This document shows, one piece after another, positions 24,443 through 37,321 of a stretch of 64,000 nucleotides of DNA. This stretch comes from Linnemannia elongata. Its lineage: Eukaryota > Mortierellomycota > Mortierellomycetes > Mortierellales > Mortierellaceae. The stretch lies in NCBI GenBank assembly GCA_036320915.1, contig JAXBDG010000003.1, positions 1 to 64,000 on the forward strand. The letters are read 5' to 3'. Each line of letters opens with the position of its first letter. Position 1 is the stretch's first letter. Position numbers and translations under genes: made by a program. The notes beneath the pieces were generated by a model, which did no database searches, was not told the origin of the DNA, and was given only the letters and a program-made list of their open reading frames with translations.

Positions 24443-26010
24443 TGGAGCGGAGAGGATGAGAGGTATGGTGTTGTACGCTCGTACCTTCGCAAGGAAAATA
24501 AAAAAAGAGAACCGACAAAGCAAATCAATAAAAGCTAGATATCCATAATTGTGTTCAATTGTGAGAGAAACGGTTATCAGATCAAAGCACAGAGCAGCCC
24601 ATCCCATGACAGTACATTCCAGAGGGTAAGAGAGAGAAAGAGAGAGAGAGAGAGAAAGAAAGAAAGAAAGAAAGAATGGCGTCGATGGGCTGCTTATTAC
24701 GTTACGTTCAATTTTGTAATTCTGCGTAAAGTCGTTCTTCAACGGACTCCAGCCAAGTCCGACCGTGCAGGTACTTTTTCAAGCCAAATCCGTCAGCTAG
24801 ACAGCCAGCCAGTCAATGCGCACAACGGAATATGGATGAAGCGGACTCCGGAGACTTTTTTCTTTTCCTATGACAAACCCATTTCGTAAATGCAGGGAAA
24901 GAGATCTCGAGACTTGGCCCGCGGTCTTCCGTCATGATGGATAGGCAGCCTCGGTGTCTTACCTTTAGGAGAATGAATGAAAGCAGACATCAATTGCTTT
25001 TTCTTTGACGGTGGCATAAAAACAGCAATCGTCAGTCTTTTGTTCTTCTTTTCACTTTTGTGTCTCATTTCCCCTCTTTGTTCCATTTCCTTTTTCTCCT
25101 CCTCAACTTTTCCTCATTTTCAACAACACTCTCTTCTCCCTATTCAGTCACTTTTCCCGCTTGGCTCAGCACTTTTCTGCTCACTTTTTTATTTATTTTT
25201 TTCTTGATTTTTATATCCGCTTGGCCCTGGCTGGCTGCACATCGACATCATATTGTTGTGGAAATAGAAAAAGGACAGCAGCAGCATCATCATACGAGTC
25301 TTCTTCAGGTAACAAACACAACAAACAAACTATAAGAAAACACCGAATGCGGAAATCAATAAGGACCTGTCAAAGGGGTTGCGCTCTCATATCTGGATGG
25401 TTGGTTGGACAATAAAATGAAAAGAAAAAGAAAACAAGACCGTGGATGGATAAGAACGAGATACGAATGTTGTTATTTTTTTCTGTGTTCTTTTGTTTTT
25501 GTTGAGGACGATGGATGATACGATGGGGTAAAAAAAAACGAGCTGCCTGGCCCTTTTCTCTTTTTCTATCGCTTTTCTCTTGCGGTTGTATTGTGGTCCT
25601 CGTTACTTTTAGACCGACCGATTGAACATGAGCAATTGAAGCTGACATGATTTGACCCCGCTGTGCTTATTTTTTTTTTTTTTTTTTTTTTTTTTTGGTA
25701 TTCTTGGGTCTCTTCTCATTCTAACCACTTCTGCTTTCTTTCTTTTTTCTTTTCTCTTTCTCTCCTTTTCTTTCTTTTATCGCCATTCTCCAACAAGCTA
25801 CTTTTACCTCCTTCCTCTCCCCTCTCTCCTACTTCTCCCTCGCTTTTCTTTTTTTTTTTTTCTTTCTCTCTCCTCACACCTTCTCACTTTCACCGTCCAT
25901 TCCGCTCTCTCATACCTTGATCGACTACAACCTCTTTATCCTCCCACTCACACACACTCTCTCTCGTCCTTCACCAACTGATCTTTTTACACAGGAACAT
26001 ATAACACGCC
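24443..26010. other. Intergenic region upstream of the ceramide synthase
   Basis: No gene supported. Contains a GA/AAAG microsatellite at 24625-24675, a T27 run at 25670-25696 and a CT-rich leader (25700-25990) ahead of the ATG at 26011. Open frames here are low-complexity Phe/Ser/Leu translations of pyrimidine tracts. Confidence 0.6.
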
Positions 26011-26947
26011 ATGGTGCTGTCAGATCCGAGTCCACTCCTCTCAGTATCGTCGCCGATCAACAATATTGCCCTCCTCCACAAGGATGCCGCCTCTGCCGGC
26101 AATGCCGTCGTCTCGTCCTTGAGCGGTCAAAAAACGCCTGTTGCACCAGCGGCGTCAGCAACCGCAGGAACAACAGGAACAGGAACAGCATCTGACTCTG
26201 CACGGACACCAAAACAAGCAACAGGAGCACCAGCTTCAACAACAGAGTCTTCAAGACGCGGCCAGGCGCGCGTACCCTCTGCCTCGTCGTCGTCGTCCGA
26301 GACAGCGACAGTGTCCAAGAGTCGTTCCATGCAGACACGAGCAAAGAAGAGTCAGCAGCGGATCGTGGAAGGAAAGAGCATGCTCTCGTTCATGTACAGA
26401 CACCAACTTGGTAAGTTTTGCCGGATTCGTACGTCTATTAGTTGCTTTTCTTCCTACATCCCTCATAGAAATGCAACAACTTCAAGGAAAGCAAGACATA
26501 AAGAAACAAGGGCCGAGATCGTAAATTGTCGTACAACCAAACAACAACAGTAACAGCAACAGCAGCGACAGGAAGAAGATGCGGTGGGGCCTTCTCTTTG
26601 TCCTTTGTCGTCACCCAATTGACGCTGTGACCCCAGGCACATTCCCCTCCTCTCCTTTGCTTACTCCTTGTTGCTACTGTCCCCTCCACCTCTCTCGCTC
26701 CATTATGCCATGCAGTGTCCACACTGCCTGCAGGTCTCCCCTGGGCAAAAGAAGGAGGTGTACAACGAGGAATTCAAGAGAAGGAGGAGGGAGGAGGACA
26801 GATCGCATCATCCCACTTCTGTTCCCCATAAATCGCCTTTCCACTTCCTTTCTCCTGCTTTGACCCCTTGGAAAAACACCATATACAAAAAAAACTTTAT
26901 TGGTGACCACCTCCTTATTAATCGCCATGTACTGCTTGCTAATACTC

Positions 26948-26984
<37 letters not shown>

Positions 26985-29211
26985 ATATTGCAAAATAGAT
27001 GTGCCGGCAGCAATCATTGCAGTGGTGCTTGTGAGCCATTTCCAGTTGAGGATACCCTTTGCCGAGACGTTCCTCTTTCTCCAGAACCAGGACCCGATGA
27101 ATGGACTTTACTCGAAAGCATGGACAGACTTCAACTTTATCGGCTTCTGGATTGTGGTCTTTACCTTCCTGCGGGCCTTTGTGATGACGGTTGTGTTGAA
27201 GCCGTTTGCGATTTGGGCGGGCGTCAAGAAGGAACACCAACAGAACCGATTCCAGGAAGAAGGTTGGGTCTGTATATATTACTCTATCAGCTGGACCCTT
27301 GGCATGGTAAGTTCCTTTTTTTCGTCTTTGTCTTCCGTTGATCATAGTGACACTTTCACACGCTACGCAACCAGAATGATATGAGAACATGGTTCGGAAC
27401 CTGGTTCTTCCTCATATTCTTTTCTCCAGTCAACACCGCCTTCTCCCTCAATATACGACCAACTTTCTTTCCAGAATGCGAAGCAAGATTGAGAAGACAG
27501 TTGGAGGCAGGCAGGACATGGACCGGAGTGACATCAGAAAAGAGGGTCAGACGGAACATAGAAGAAACAAAAGCGGAAGTGGAATTACAAGTTTTGCATA
27601 CGTCTCGTTTCCCTTACCGGGGATGAAATACCCGGGTCATAACTTTGAAAGGAGTATTATCCGGAAACAACGCAGCATGCGACATAGTGGAGGGACACAC
27701 TAGCTGCTTTTGAATCGCACCCCAGACTGGCATGAGCAGACAGAAGGGATGCAGCATCAGGAGATACTGGATTTGTTGCGCTGTGGTTGGAACTTTGGAG
27801 GACACAAAAAGGATCACAGGCGGCACACCAATACAAACTCCAACAACACGACACAACACAACAACAACAAAAGGAAGTGAACTACGAATGGAGTTGATCG
27901 GGCTCATCTCAAAGTGGAGATGGACAAAACAGGTCTAGGGAGGAAAATGGAGCGGAGGGTTTTTGATTTTCTTGCTAAACTGAATTCAGGTTACAAAAAA
28001 CAGGTCAGCGAACAAAAAACAACAAGGAAGCACAGGAGGAAGCAATTGACGCAGGATTGGGTCATCGATGGCTCAGTGGGGTGGCAGTAGACACGCATAC
28101 AAGCCAGAATTGGAGGGTTGGGGAGGCTGTTCACTTCGGCGTAGCCCGTCCTTGCACCTTCTATATGTTCACTTCTCAAACTTCTATCGATGGCTTCGTC
28201 CTTCTTTCCCGCCTCTATCCTCATACTTTTTTGTTCCCTGCGCGTGTCAAGACTTATCACTACACAAGTCGCTCGATCCTAACCTAAAAGCCATGCTACT
28301 CTTTCCAATCTCCAATAGTACGTGCTGAGGACATCACCCGTCTGGAACAGTTGGACATTCTGGTTCAAGCCTGAAGCCCTCTTTGAAGGCTACCCACACA
28401 CCCAACTGCCTCATGTCATGATGTGGTACTACTATGTCCAGCTGGCCTTTTGGCTGCAGCAAATCTTTGTCCTTCATATCGAGGCACCACGAAAGGACTT
28501 TTGGGCCCTCATGGCCCACCACACCGTTACTCTTTTGCTGATCAGCGGAAGTGCGTTGTCCAACTTTTGGCGCGCTGGCAATGTCGTCTTTGTCGTCATG
28601 GATCTCGCTGATATCATTCTTGCCGTAAGTTCTCCTTCCTATTCTTTGTTTTCGCCTCCCTCCCCCATTTACTTGTCACTTTGAAAGGATAAAAGCACTT
28701 ACCACAAAACATTACAACTTTCAATAGTTCTCAAAATCGATGAAGTACTTGGGAGTGTCGGACAGGATCTGCGACGTGTTCTTTGGGACGTTCATGGTGA
28801 CATGGCTGTACACGCGGCACTACATGTACGCATACATCCTGCATGGATTTATGTTTACCGCCTACGAGATGATCCCCTTTGAGTTTGATATCTCGCAAGG
28901 CAAGTGGTACTGCCGGGAATTGGCCTGGTTGCCCATCTTGGGTCTGGCGCTGTTGCAGATCTTAATGGTCTACTGGTTTGCGCTTATTTTGCGGATATTG
29001 ATCAAGATCTTGAAAGGCCATAGTGCTGAGGATGAGCGTAGTGAAGACGAAGCGTAAGTTTGGTTTCTTATTTCTTTTTTCGCTTGTTCAATTGCTTCCT
29101 GTGTCTGTTCACTGGTCCTACGCGCGATAGCTAACTTGTGTCCTCCTTGCTCTCTTTCTGTTCGATAGTGAGCCAGTGGAGTTTGAGGAAAAAAAGAAAG
29201 CAGTGAAGTAA
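26011..29211 (+). CDS. LAG1-type ceramide synthase (TLC domain)
   Basis: Five exons: 26011-26410, 26999-27306, 28319-28624, 28728-29053, 29169-29211; 1383 nt, 460 aa. It joins a sphingoid base to an acyl-CoA in the ER membrane. Exon 1 codes for a Ser/Ala/Thr-rich cytosolic leader of about 133 aa. Exon 2 carries the first TMs and the IGFWIVVFTFLRAF segment. Exon 3 holds the catalytic histidine pair in AHHTVTLLLISGS (H303, H304) and NFWRAGNVVFVVMDLADI. Exon 4 continues the TLC domain (FSKSMKYLGVSDRICDVFFG) and the last TMs. The protein ends with an acidic/Lys tail (EDERSEDEA, EEKKKAVK). Intron 1 (588 bp, with a T33 run) and intron 2 (1012 bp) are exceptionally long for this window; phases across both are intact. 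The stop lies only 116 bp before the TAF11 ATG. Confidence 0.93.
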
Positions 29212-29327
29212 TATATGCAACCTAATTAAATCCAGAGACGTCATTTTCTCTCTTTTACTATCAAAGTGTTTCTCTGGTCCTTTATCATTCAACTCTTCTC
29301 AAGCCAATCCCAGCCGCTTTTTACACA

Positions 29328-30736
29328 ATGGACGAATCAGCTGCCATGTCAGGAGGAGCAGGAGCACCATCACCAGGACCCGCTGGTCCATCAACACCAG
29401 CAACGCCCACAAAGAGACGCAAGAACGCCGCTGCCACGCCCTCATTACACAAACCCAAGAAGCAGAAGCTGCCTCGAAACCTGGACAGCATCACTGCGCG
29501 CAATCAGTTGCCGAACGTGCCTGCTGCCGGAGGAGTTGGCAAGTCAGGACAGAGGATGGTTAAAGGACCCTACAAGAAGCGGGAGAAGAAGGATAAAGAC
29601 GGAAAGAAGATCCCGGCAGGCGCCGCTGGTGCTACCACGGCAAGTGCAGCAGGAACAACAGGAGGAGGAAAGAAGGCGAAAGGCGCTGGTAAGGCTGGTA
29701 CTGCGGGCGCTGCAGCTGGTGGTGCTGGAGCAAATGCAGGGAGCACTGCAGCAGGCGAAGGCGCAAACCGGGCTGACCAAGGAGCAGGTTTTGGTAGCGC
29801 TGGTCAATTCGGAAGTGGGCGAGAGGACGATGGCGACGATAGCGAGATCCGGAAGCCAGGTGTCGGGCCTAATGGCGCCGCAGAAGGAGGAGAAGGAGGT
29901 GGTGAGGGTGGTGATGCAGGAGGCGAAGGCAAGGATGAGGACGATGATGATCATGAAGAGGAACCCGAATACACCGAATACGAGTGGAATCAGGAAGCCA
30001 GCTCACGAGGACGCAGTAAAGACGAACTCAAGTATGTTTTGTTGTTTGTCTTTGCTAGAGTCTGCCTGTGTTTGTTTGTAATAATTTGATGCTTGTGAAG
30101 GCAGTATATTGATCTATTGAGATATCTTTTTTTCGACTTTGTATAGGGCGTTGCTCGACTGTTTCTCGGATGAGCAATTGCAGCGGTATGAAGTCTATCG
30201 TCGCTCTGTCCTCGGTCGCTCTACTGTCAAGAAGGTAAGTTTATGGCCTTGTCCCTTTGTATGCAAATGTTTAGTACATTTGTCCTTTGAAACCGAAAAG
30301 GGTCGATGCACTGACACGATGGCGCGCTTTGACGTATGTTGCATGTATAATAGTTGGTGGGAACGATTCTGAACCAGCAGGTGACACAGACGATGGCCTT
30401 TGTTGTTGCTGGATTCTGCAAAGTCTTTGTCGGGGAGATGGTCGAGAAAGGTAACAACCTACATTATGTAGTCTTTCGATGACAATCGACGCGTTACCTT
30501 CGAAAAGATATTCGTTTTCGACATAGGATCTTGCTAACCTCTCCTTCTCTTCATATCTCTGGTTCCATGTGAAATCAATACTAGCACGAGAGGTGATGGA
30601 GGATTGGGGAGAGACGGGCCCAATCCGACCTGAGCATCTCCGAGAAGCGCAACGGCGGTACAAGAAAGAGGAGGTCCAGAGGGGCAATGGGGTCCAGACC
30701 TCCTATGGCTACAAGCGCCGCATGTTCTGCCGCTAA
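29328..30736 (+). CDS. TAF11: Transcription initiation factor TFIID subunit 11 (TAF11)
   Basis: Four exons: 29328-30031, 30147-30234, 30354-30450, 30585-30736; 1041 nt, 346 aa. TAF11 pairs with TAF13 through a histone fold in TFIID. The C-terminal third carries the fold: LLDCFSDEQLQRYEVYRRS, VKKLVGTILNQQVTQ, VAGFCKVFVGEMVEKAREVMEDW, then GPIRPEHLREAQRRYKKE and the family-typical end YKRRMFCR. The first 230 residues are low-complexity: Pro/Ala/Gly-rich, Lys-rich (possible nuclear signal KRRKN and KKREKKDKDGKK), then acidic (EDDDDHEEEPEYTEYEW). The N-terminal extension is longer than yeast or human TAF11 and very Gly/Ala-rich, which probably reflects replication slippage. Promoter space is just 116 bp after the ceramide-synthase stop. 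Confidence 0.92.
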
Positions 30737-31262
30737 GAAAAAATGCCTTGTCTACCCTTTTCTTTTTCTTGTTCGTTCGTTGTTTACTCTCTCATCTCCA
30801 TGCTGCTTTGTACCATTCCTTTTTTTTTTCTCGCGCGTATCTCTGTATTTTTACTCTCCCTCGCTCACTCTCCCCTTGCACACCATTCCTTTGCATATTT
30901 CTCTCTCTATCCACCCCCTATGCATGAAATAAAATAACAACGAAAAGAAAAGTAAGATGTCATATGGAGGGGAGAGGAGGGAAGAGGGAAGATAGGAGTT
31001 CGTCTGTGTTTATTTGTCCCCTTATCTCATGTCATCTCTTTTTTTTTTTTTTTTTTTTGTATCGTCCCCTCTTTTCTGATTTTTGATTCCTCCTTCCCTC
31101 CTTTCCCTCCCATTCCCACTTTTTCCCTCCTTCCTTCCTTCCCTTTTTTCCCTCCCTTCATCTGTTTTTTTTTTCCTGTTGAATGCTGCCCGATGCCGTC
31201 ATACTTCACAATTTGGCGGGAAAAAAATATTAGTCCCAAAAAAAACACACACACACACCGAT

Positions 31263-31299
<37 letters not shown>

Positions 31300-31407
31300 T
31301 AAAGAGAAATTCCAAAGGAAAAGAGAGACAGAGGGAAAGAGGGAAAGTGAAATCGAATGAAAGAATAAAAAAAAAAAAAATTAGGTGTGGAGAGTGTCTT
31401 GATGGCA

Positions 31408-31443
<36 letters not shown>

Positions 31444-31852
31444 TGGAGTCGTGACAGAGAGAGAGAGAGGAAGGGAGAAGAAGAACAACGGCGTTGTCTA
31501 TTTGATTTTTTTGTACGACTCATTTATTTCCTCGGAGTTCTTCCCTCGTAAGAAGAAAGAATAAAAAAAAAAATACAGGTGAAAATAATGGGGAAGAAAA
31601 TGAGAAAAAATTGAAGAGCTCCACCTCGAACCAAGGGTTCAAGAATAAAAGTGTGATTTGCATGCAACTATCATAAATGGCGTACTATAGCAATTGAATA
31701 CTATACATGTGTATATGGAGTCAATGGCATAGCGTCTTGTCTCCTACATATGTGTATGACCACCACTATTATTCAAAGAAAGCGAGTAAAAAACAATAAA
31801 AAAAACGCATTGTTCCACTCTCATAAAGTAAATCCTACTGTTCCTGATTTTT

Positions 31853-31885
<33 letters not shown>

Positions 31886-32587
31886 ATTTTTTTTAGCTCC
31901 TTCACATCTCTTTCCCACCCATCCCATCGTCCCTCATCTTCCCTTGCTTGACCCAATGTTCTATTATTGGCATTGTCTCCCTTTTTAAGAAAGGACCTCT
32001 GTCTATCTCCAACGGTCGTGTCCCTTCTATCCGCAATCCTTCCTTCCGTCCGCTCGCAGGGTCCAACGATAAAAAGAACCATCGATCAATTTCATTTTTT
32101 TTTTGCGTGTCAATCTCGCATCTCGCAAGCAGATCATTTTCTTCTTCCACCTGCAAAATGACCGTGCTCATTTTTTTGGGTCATCGCTCTCTTCTCCTTC
32201 CGCCCTATTCAATTTTTAACTTGTTTTTTTATTGACTTTTGGGGCATGGAAAAGGTATATAGAGCAATCGCAAGTTCAAAAAAAAGCGATCATGTTGTCA
32301 ATGGTGCATGTGGTATTGAAAGGAGAGAAAAAAACAAGTGCAAGGGTACAAATTTTTGGTATCGAAGAGTATAAGTATTGTACAAGGAAAACAAATAGCA
32401 AAAGAACATGGTATGATCGAAACAGTAAAAGGGAGAAATCGCGACATCTCAACCCATCAAAGTAACGACGGAGAAAAAAGCAAAAGCGTGAGAAAATATA
32501 CAAGACGACTTGTCTCCTCATCAAGCAGACAAACCGACGAAAAGCAGCTGAGAGTGCCAAGGGAACCAGAGGAACTAGAACGAGCGC
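30737..32587. other. Convergent intergenic region between TAF11 and E2F
   Basis: Holds both 3' ends and no gene. AATAAA-type hexamers lie near 30928. Simple repeats dominate: T run near 31040, (CA)n/(GA)n at 31244-31288, A32 at 31409-31440 and T27 at 31859-31885. A perfect E2F-like dodecamer TTTGGCGGGAAA lies at 31212-31223. Confidence 0.55.
31212..31223 (+). promoter_or_regulatory. E2F-consensus site downstream of the E2F gene
   Basis: TTTGGCGGGAAA is an ideal E2F/DP recognition sequence. It contains GCGGGAAA, the reverse complement of TTTCCCGC. It lies about 1.4 kb past the stop of the E2F gene, between convergent genes, so its target is unclear. Function is inferred from motif only. Confidence 0.35.
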
Positions 32588-34161
32588 TTACTCGCTCATG
32601 TACTCGGTCTCGCTTGCATCCTCCTCCTCCATCGCGGCGCTGTAGATGGTGACAATGTCCTGCTGGGGCAGGCTCGAGATGACGGCATGGTTGCCAATCA
32701 AGGTCTTGCGGAGGGGCTTCTCAGACTCCTCATCATCCTCGTCCGAAGAAGATGAGCAATCCGACGACTCATCGCTGTAATCATCCGAAGATGACGAATA
32801 GTCCGACTCGTCAGTCGAGGATTCCGAAGAAGAGTAGTCATCCAAGGAAGAGTAGTCGGTCGATCCTTCAGTAGAAGAGTCCGAGGACAAGAAGGGCGAT
32901 CCAGGGCAGCGGGGTGGGACAACAAAGGTACTGAAGTTGACATCTCCAGCAGCGGTCTTGTGCTCCAAGTTCATCACGAACGGCTGGGATGGCTATTTAC
33001 AACGGGAAAAAGGAGGCATATTGGTGAGCAAATATGGTTCATGTTGGAATGAGATTCAATCGCAGATCCGCCCTCATGATACAGTCGCCCTTTTTCCGTA
33101 GAGTGCTCCTTACGTCAGTCGAACGGTCATCAAACTGCATGTAGGTCTCGTAGGGAGTAGAAACGGCCAAGACAAGTGAATCCTGAAGAGAATCGACCTT
33201 CTTGATGTCTTCCATAGTCACATAGGCATAGCTATCAAAAAGAGTCAAAAACACATTGTCAGTCTTCTGTAACTCTGTAACTCTGCCAGTGCCAACCGAC
33301 CGTAATAAAGAATACAAGATAAAAAAAAAGAGATGGGACATACCGAGCAGTGTTCTCGTTGGTAAGGGTGTCCTTGATCGCACCGTCCACCTGGGCTCTC
33401 ATCTGGACAAGGCGACTGTGTTCCTGTTCGAGGCGGGCCTTCTCCTGCAACAACTCATCCCTCCGCTGGCGATTGATTCCAGACGCGGCCTGTCTGCATC
33501 CTGCGGTCGATTTGTTGTTGGTTGACGTGACACCCCTGGATAAGATAGTAACATAGAATAAATAACAAGAATTGAAATAGAGCGGGAAAAATATCGATTA
33601 GCATCATTGTCACATTCAACTCTGTTGTTGACATGTCTCTCTCCTGTCCTTCCCTGCCCTCTTCACCTGTCCTGTCCTGTCCTGCAAGCGATGTGTCTAT
33701 TTTGTGTTGTTTGTATGTGCGCACGACCACAAAAAGAGCGCATCTCCCTCCCTCCCTCCCTTTTGCCCTTTCTTTCTTTTTTGCCGCCTGGAAATCCAGT
33801 CCAGCAGCGGGAACTTTAAAATGTTTTTTTTTTTTTTTTGCCTTTTTGTGTGTTTGGCCCTGATTGGAACCCTGCCACCTTCCCCCAAAAAGTGCCACTT
33901 CTCTTTTCCTTGTCTTCTTTCCAGCCCGCCCATTCTCCCTCCCATCTGCCCTGCACTCCTTGTTCGACCCTTTTCCAGCTAAAGGAAATCATCCCTTTCA
34001 TTCCTTTTTTTTCTCTCCAAGGACTGGCTGCCAGCTGCACTCTAAACATTCTGCCTCCCTGCCTGTCTCTCCCCCTCTTTTTTTCCCCCTAATTGTGCCC
34101 CCTCTCCCTTCATGTGTGGATAATGCTGTTCTTCTGCTTGTCTGTCTCTTTGTTTGTTTGT

Positions 34162-34194
<33 letters not shown>

Positions 34195-37100
34195 GTTGAC
34201 GGTGTTGTTGTTTGTTTGTGTCATGGATGTGGTTGCTTAAAATCCAAAAATTGTGTTGTTTGCAACTTTGCCGTCCTGTTGTTTTTCTCTTGTACTCCTC
34301 TTTTCCCCTTTTCCTTCTCCTAGTACATTACGCAGTGGCGGGTATGTTGATGGTCCATGTGCACCGTGTTGTATTCCGCCACCACGATGACTCCCGAGCT
34401 CGTCCAAAAGGTCAAGTCCCGAATTAAGGAAATCAAAGATATGACGTGCACTGTCGATGGTTTGTTGCCGCGAGAACATAAAAAACTGATCCTGAACGCA
34501 GGGGTGGGCGGGAAAATAACCAAACAAGACACCAACAAAAAAAACCAGTAAACATCAGGCTCATACAGCAAAGGCTGCGGTACTTACTTCCAGCGGACAT
34601 TGTTCTTCTTGAACTTTTCGATCAAGTCGATTCCCTCCAAGACATTGGTGATGTCGTAGATGCGGCGCTTCTGAACACCAAGTTTGTTGGCGGTCTGGTT
34701 GAGGTCGAGTGTTCCTTGCTCTTCCTTGAGGAGGTGGATAAACTGCTTGGTCAACATACCGAGAGAACGTTCAGAACGGCTTGAGTCTGTCGAATCGTTG
34801 TTGTATCCATGAGTCAATAGAGAGGATCAAGGTTGTCGTAAAAAGAAGGAAAAAAAAAGTAGGTTAGATACGAATAAATAAATCAGGGAGGAAAGAGGGG
34901 GAGCACATTTTATGATCAACGGGACGGGAAATTTGAATTAGATCACGCTCAATAATCCCTTTGCTTATGGTGTTTGTGTTGTTGTCATCCAGAAAAATGG
35001 AGTACAAAGAGTCACTTTTTCCACTGAAGGCGTTGAAAGATCTGCTACAATGGTGTCAAAGAGTCCAAGCTGTTGTAAGCCGATCCTGGCCATAACGATC
35101 CTGGTGATCCTGGCGATCCGTAGTGAGTGTCCACAACGGTGTCCAGAGCTCTCCATCAAATGACCCAGAACCATAAATGCAACCAAAAAAAAAATATTCC
35201 GATCCCGATAGGAAAGTAGGTATCTCTCCTGTCTGATGTTGGGTCACTACCCCTGTCGATGGTGTTACGATGGATCCATATTCTATCCTCCTTTTCTTCT
35301 GCTCTTTTTTGTCTTTTGTCCAATTGAATACACTGTCCTGTGACTCTTGTGTTCAATCCAGAGAGTCCTGTCCTGCCCCGCTCCTGGTTACTGTTGTCTG
35401 AGACTCTGAACGAAGGCATGGTTGTGTCACACACTCGGAGGTTTTTGCGGTTGTGTACCTTTAGTTGCAGTGGTGGTCTTTGGCTTGGGGTTGGGGGAAG
35501 AGTTGACGCCTCCCTTACGACCGCGCTTTCCGGGCTTGACCAACTGTGGGATAGGTTCCTGGTTTAGAACGGTATTGGATCGGTTCTGGAGGGTAGAAGG
35601 GGAAGATATCAAAAGATGGGCGGGAAATGAGAGGAATGGAGGGGGGTAGGAAGGAAGAAGAGGGGAGGGAGGGAAGGAGAGGCAAAGAGAAGCAGGAGAA
35701 GAGAGGATAAAGTTGATAAGTATAATTGTTCATACAAAGGCGAGGGAGATATGAAGACATGCTGCTTTCCGACTAGGCTAACAAGGAGAAAGGAAGGCCA
35801 ATAACCATCAATCACTTCGCATGTTTTTTGTTTTTTTTTGTTGTCTCTTTTTCCATCTGCACGCTGCACTCCTCACTCCTCTCTTCCCCCCTTCTCTGTG
35901 TCTTTCTCCTCCACTCATTGTCCGCCTTTGGGGTATACAAGGCATGGGTACATTCGTAGACTGGCAAAAGGCGGGAAAATTTAAAAAAACCCATCCCAAA
36001 TCAATTCAACTCAATAAAGGGAGGGGAATACAAGTCGCATACGCAGACCGACAAACCGACCGACCGATTGACTGAGTGAAAAAAAAAGTGAATGAATGAC
36101 TGAATGACACTGACTGACTGACTGAAAACAAAAAAGAAAAAAAAAAAAATAACGAGGGAAGGGAGGGAAGGGAAGATAAACAGACACACACTCTCACACG
36201 CACACACAAACAAACCTACATCCACAATCGCAAAGCTGACAAAAAAAGCGAACTGTGACTGAGTCAATCAGAGCGTAACGCTGTCCCCGCCCAAAATAAA
36301 GAATAAAAATGGCGAGAAATGCAATAGGAAGAAAACGAGTGTCTGCTGGGAGTGGAGTGTGGGTTGACAAAGTCGGAATGGAGGAAGCGAAAAAAAAAAA
36401 AAAATTGCTCGCCATCAGCAAGTTGCAAAAAAGTCGGGACGTGAAGAAGTCAGCGAACGGAACAGAAAAAGGGTGCGAACACCATTATCCTTGTCCCGCT
36501 TAGTCCTGCCTTGTCCTGTTTTTGTTGTTTGAAAAAGACTCGCCACTCGCCTTGGGTGTGTTCGTTGAGATGACTCCTGGCCGGATGAGTGTCCAGCTGA
36601 CAACAGGCGCGATGAGTGAGCCGCCATTCTGCTACACAAAAAGAGTTTCCCTCTTTCTCTGTGTTGTTGTTGTTGTTTGTGTTCAACGTGCAGCCAAAGC
36701 GGGGTCGTTGTTATTGCTGACCCTTTTGTTGCCCATTGCTGACAATGAGTGAAGAGCGAGCCAAGAGAGTGAGTGTCGAGTGGGCGAACGGGTGTGTGTG
36801 TGTGTGTGTGTTGAATGAGCTCTTCCCGGGTTCCATGAATGCGCCTTGTTGTGTCTAGCGATGCTTCGTTTGTGTCCGGTATGTGGTGTCGGTGCATCAG
36901 GGTTGTTCCATTCCTCCTGCTTGCGTGTCTTGCTTGCTGATGAGCTCTGTTGCTTCTGTTGAGATGGTGGTGGTAGTAGTTGGGTGGATAACCAACAAGG
37001 TGCAAAGGAGAATAAAGAGAAAAGAAAGCGAACACAAAACGAAAAGCGAAAAGGCAAAAGGCAAACACAAAGACAGAACACACACAGCTCTATTCTCGCT

Positions 37101-37283
37101 TCTTTTCGTCCCTCTTTCATTGTCTGTTCTCTCTCTTGTTCTCACCCTGTCCTTTTTTTCTTTTTTTTTTCCTATTGGCGCCACCGAAAAGAAACTCAAA
37201 GGGTCGTTGGGGTGCAATGCATCCAAACTCGGAGTTCACTCAAAAGGGGGACAAAAAAAGAACCTGCTCTCTCTTTTCCTTGC

Positions 37284-37321
<38 letters not shown>

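Noticed and set aside
29266..30081. 271-codon plus-strand frame overlapping TAF11 exon 1
   Set aside because: Out of frame with the histone-fold exons; Gln/Arg-rich translation of the Gly/Ala-rich true frame.
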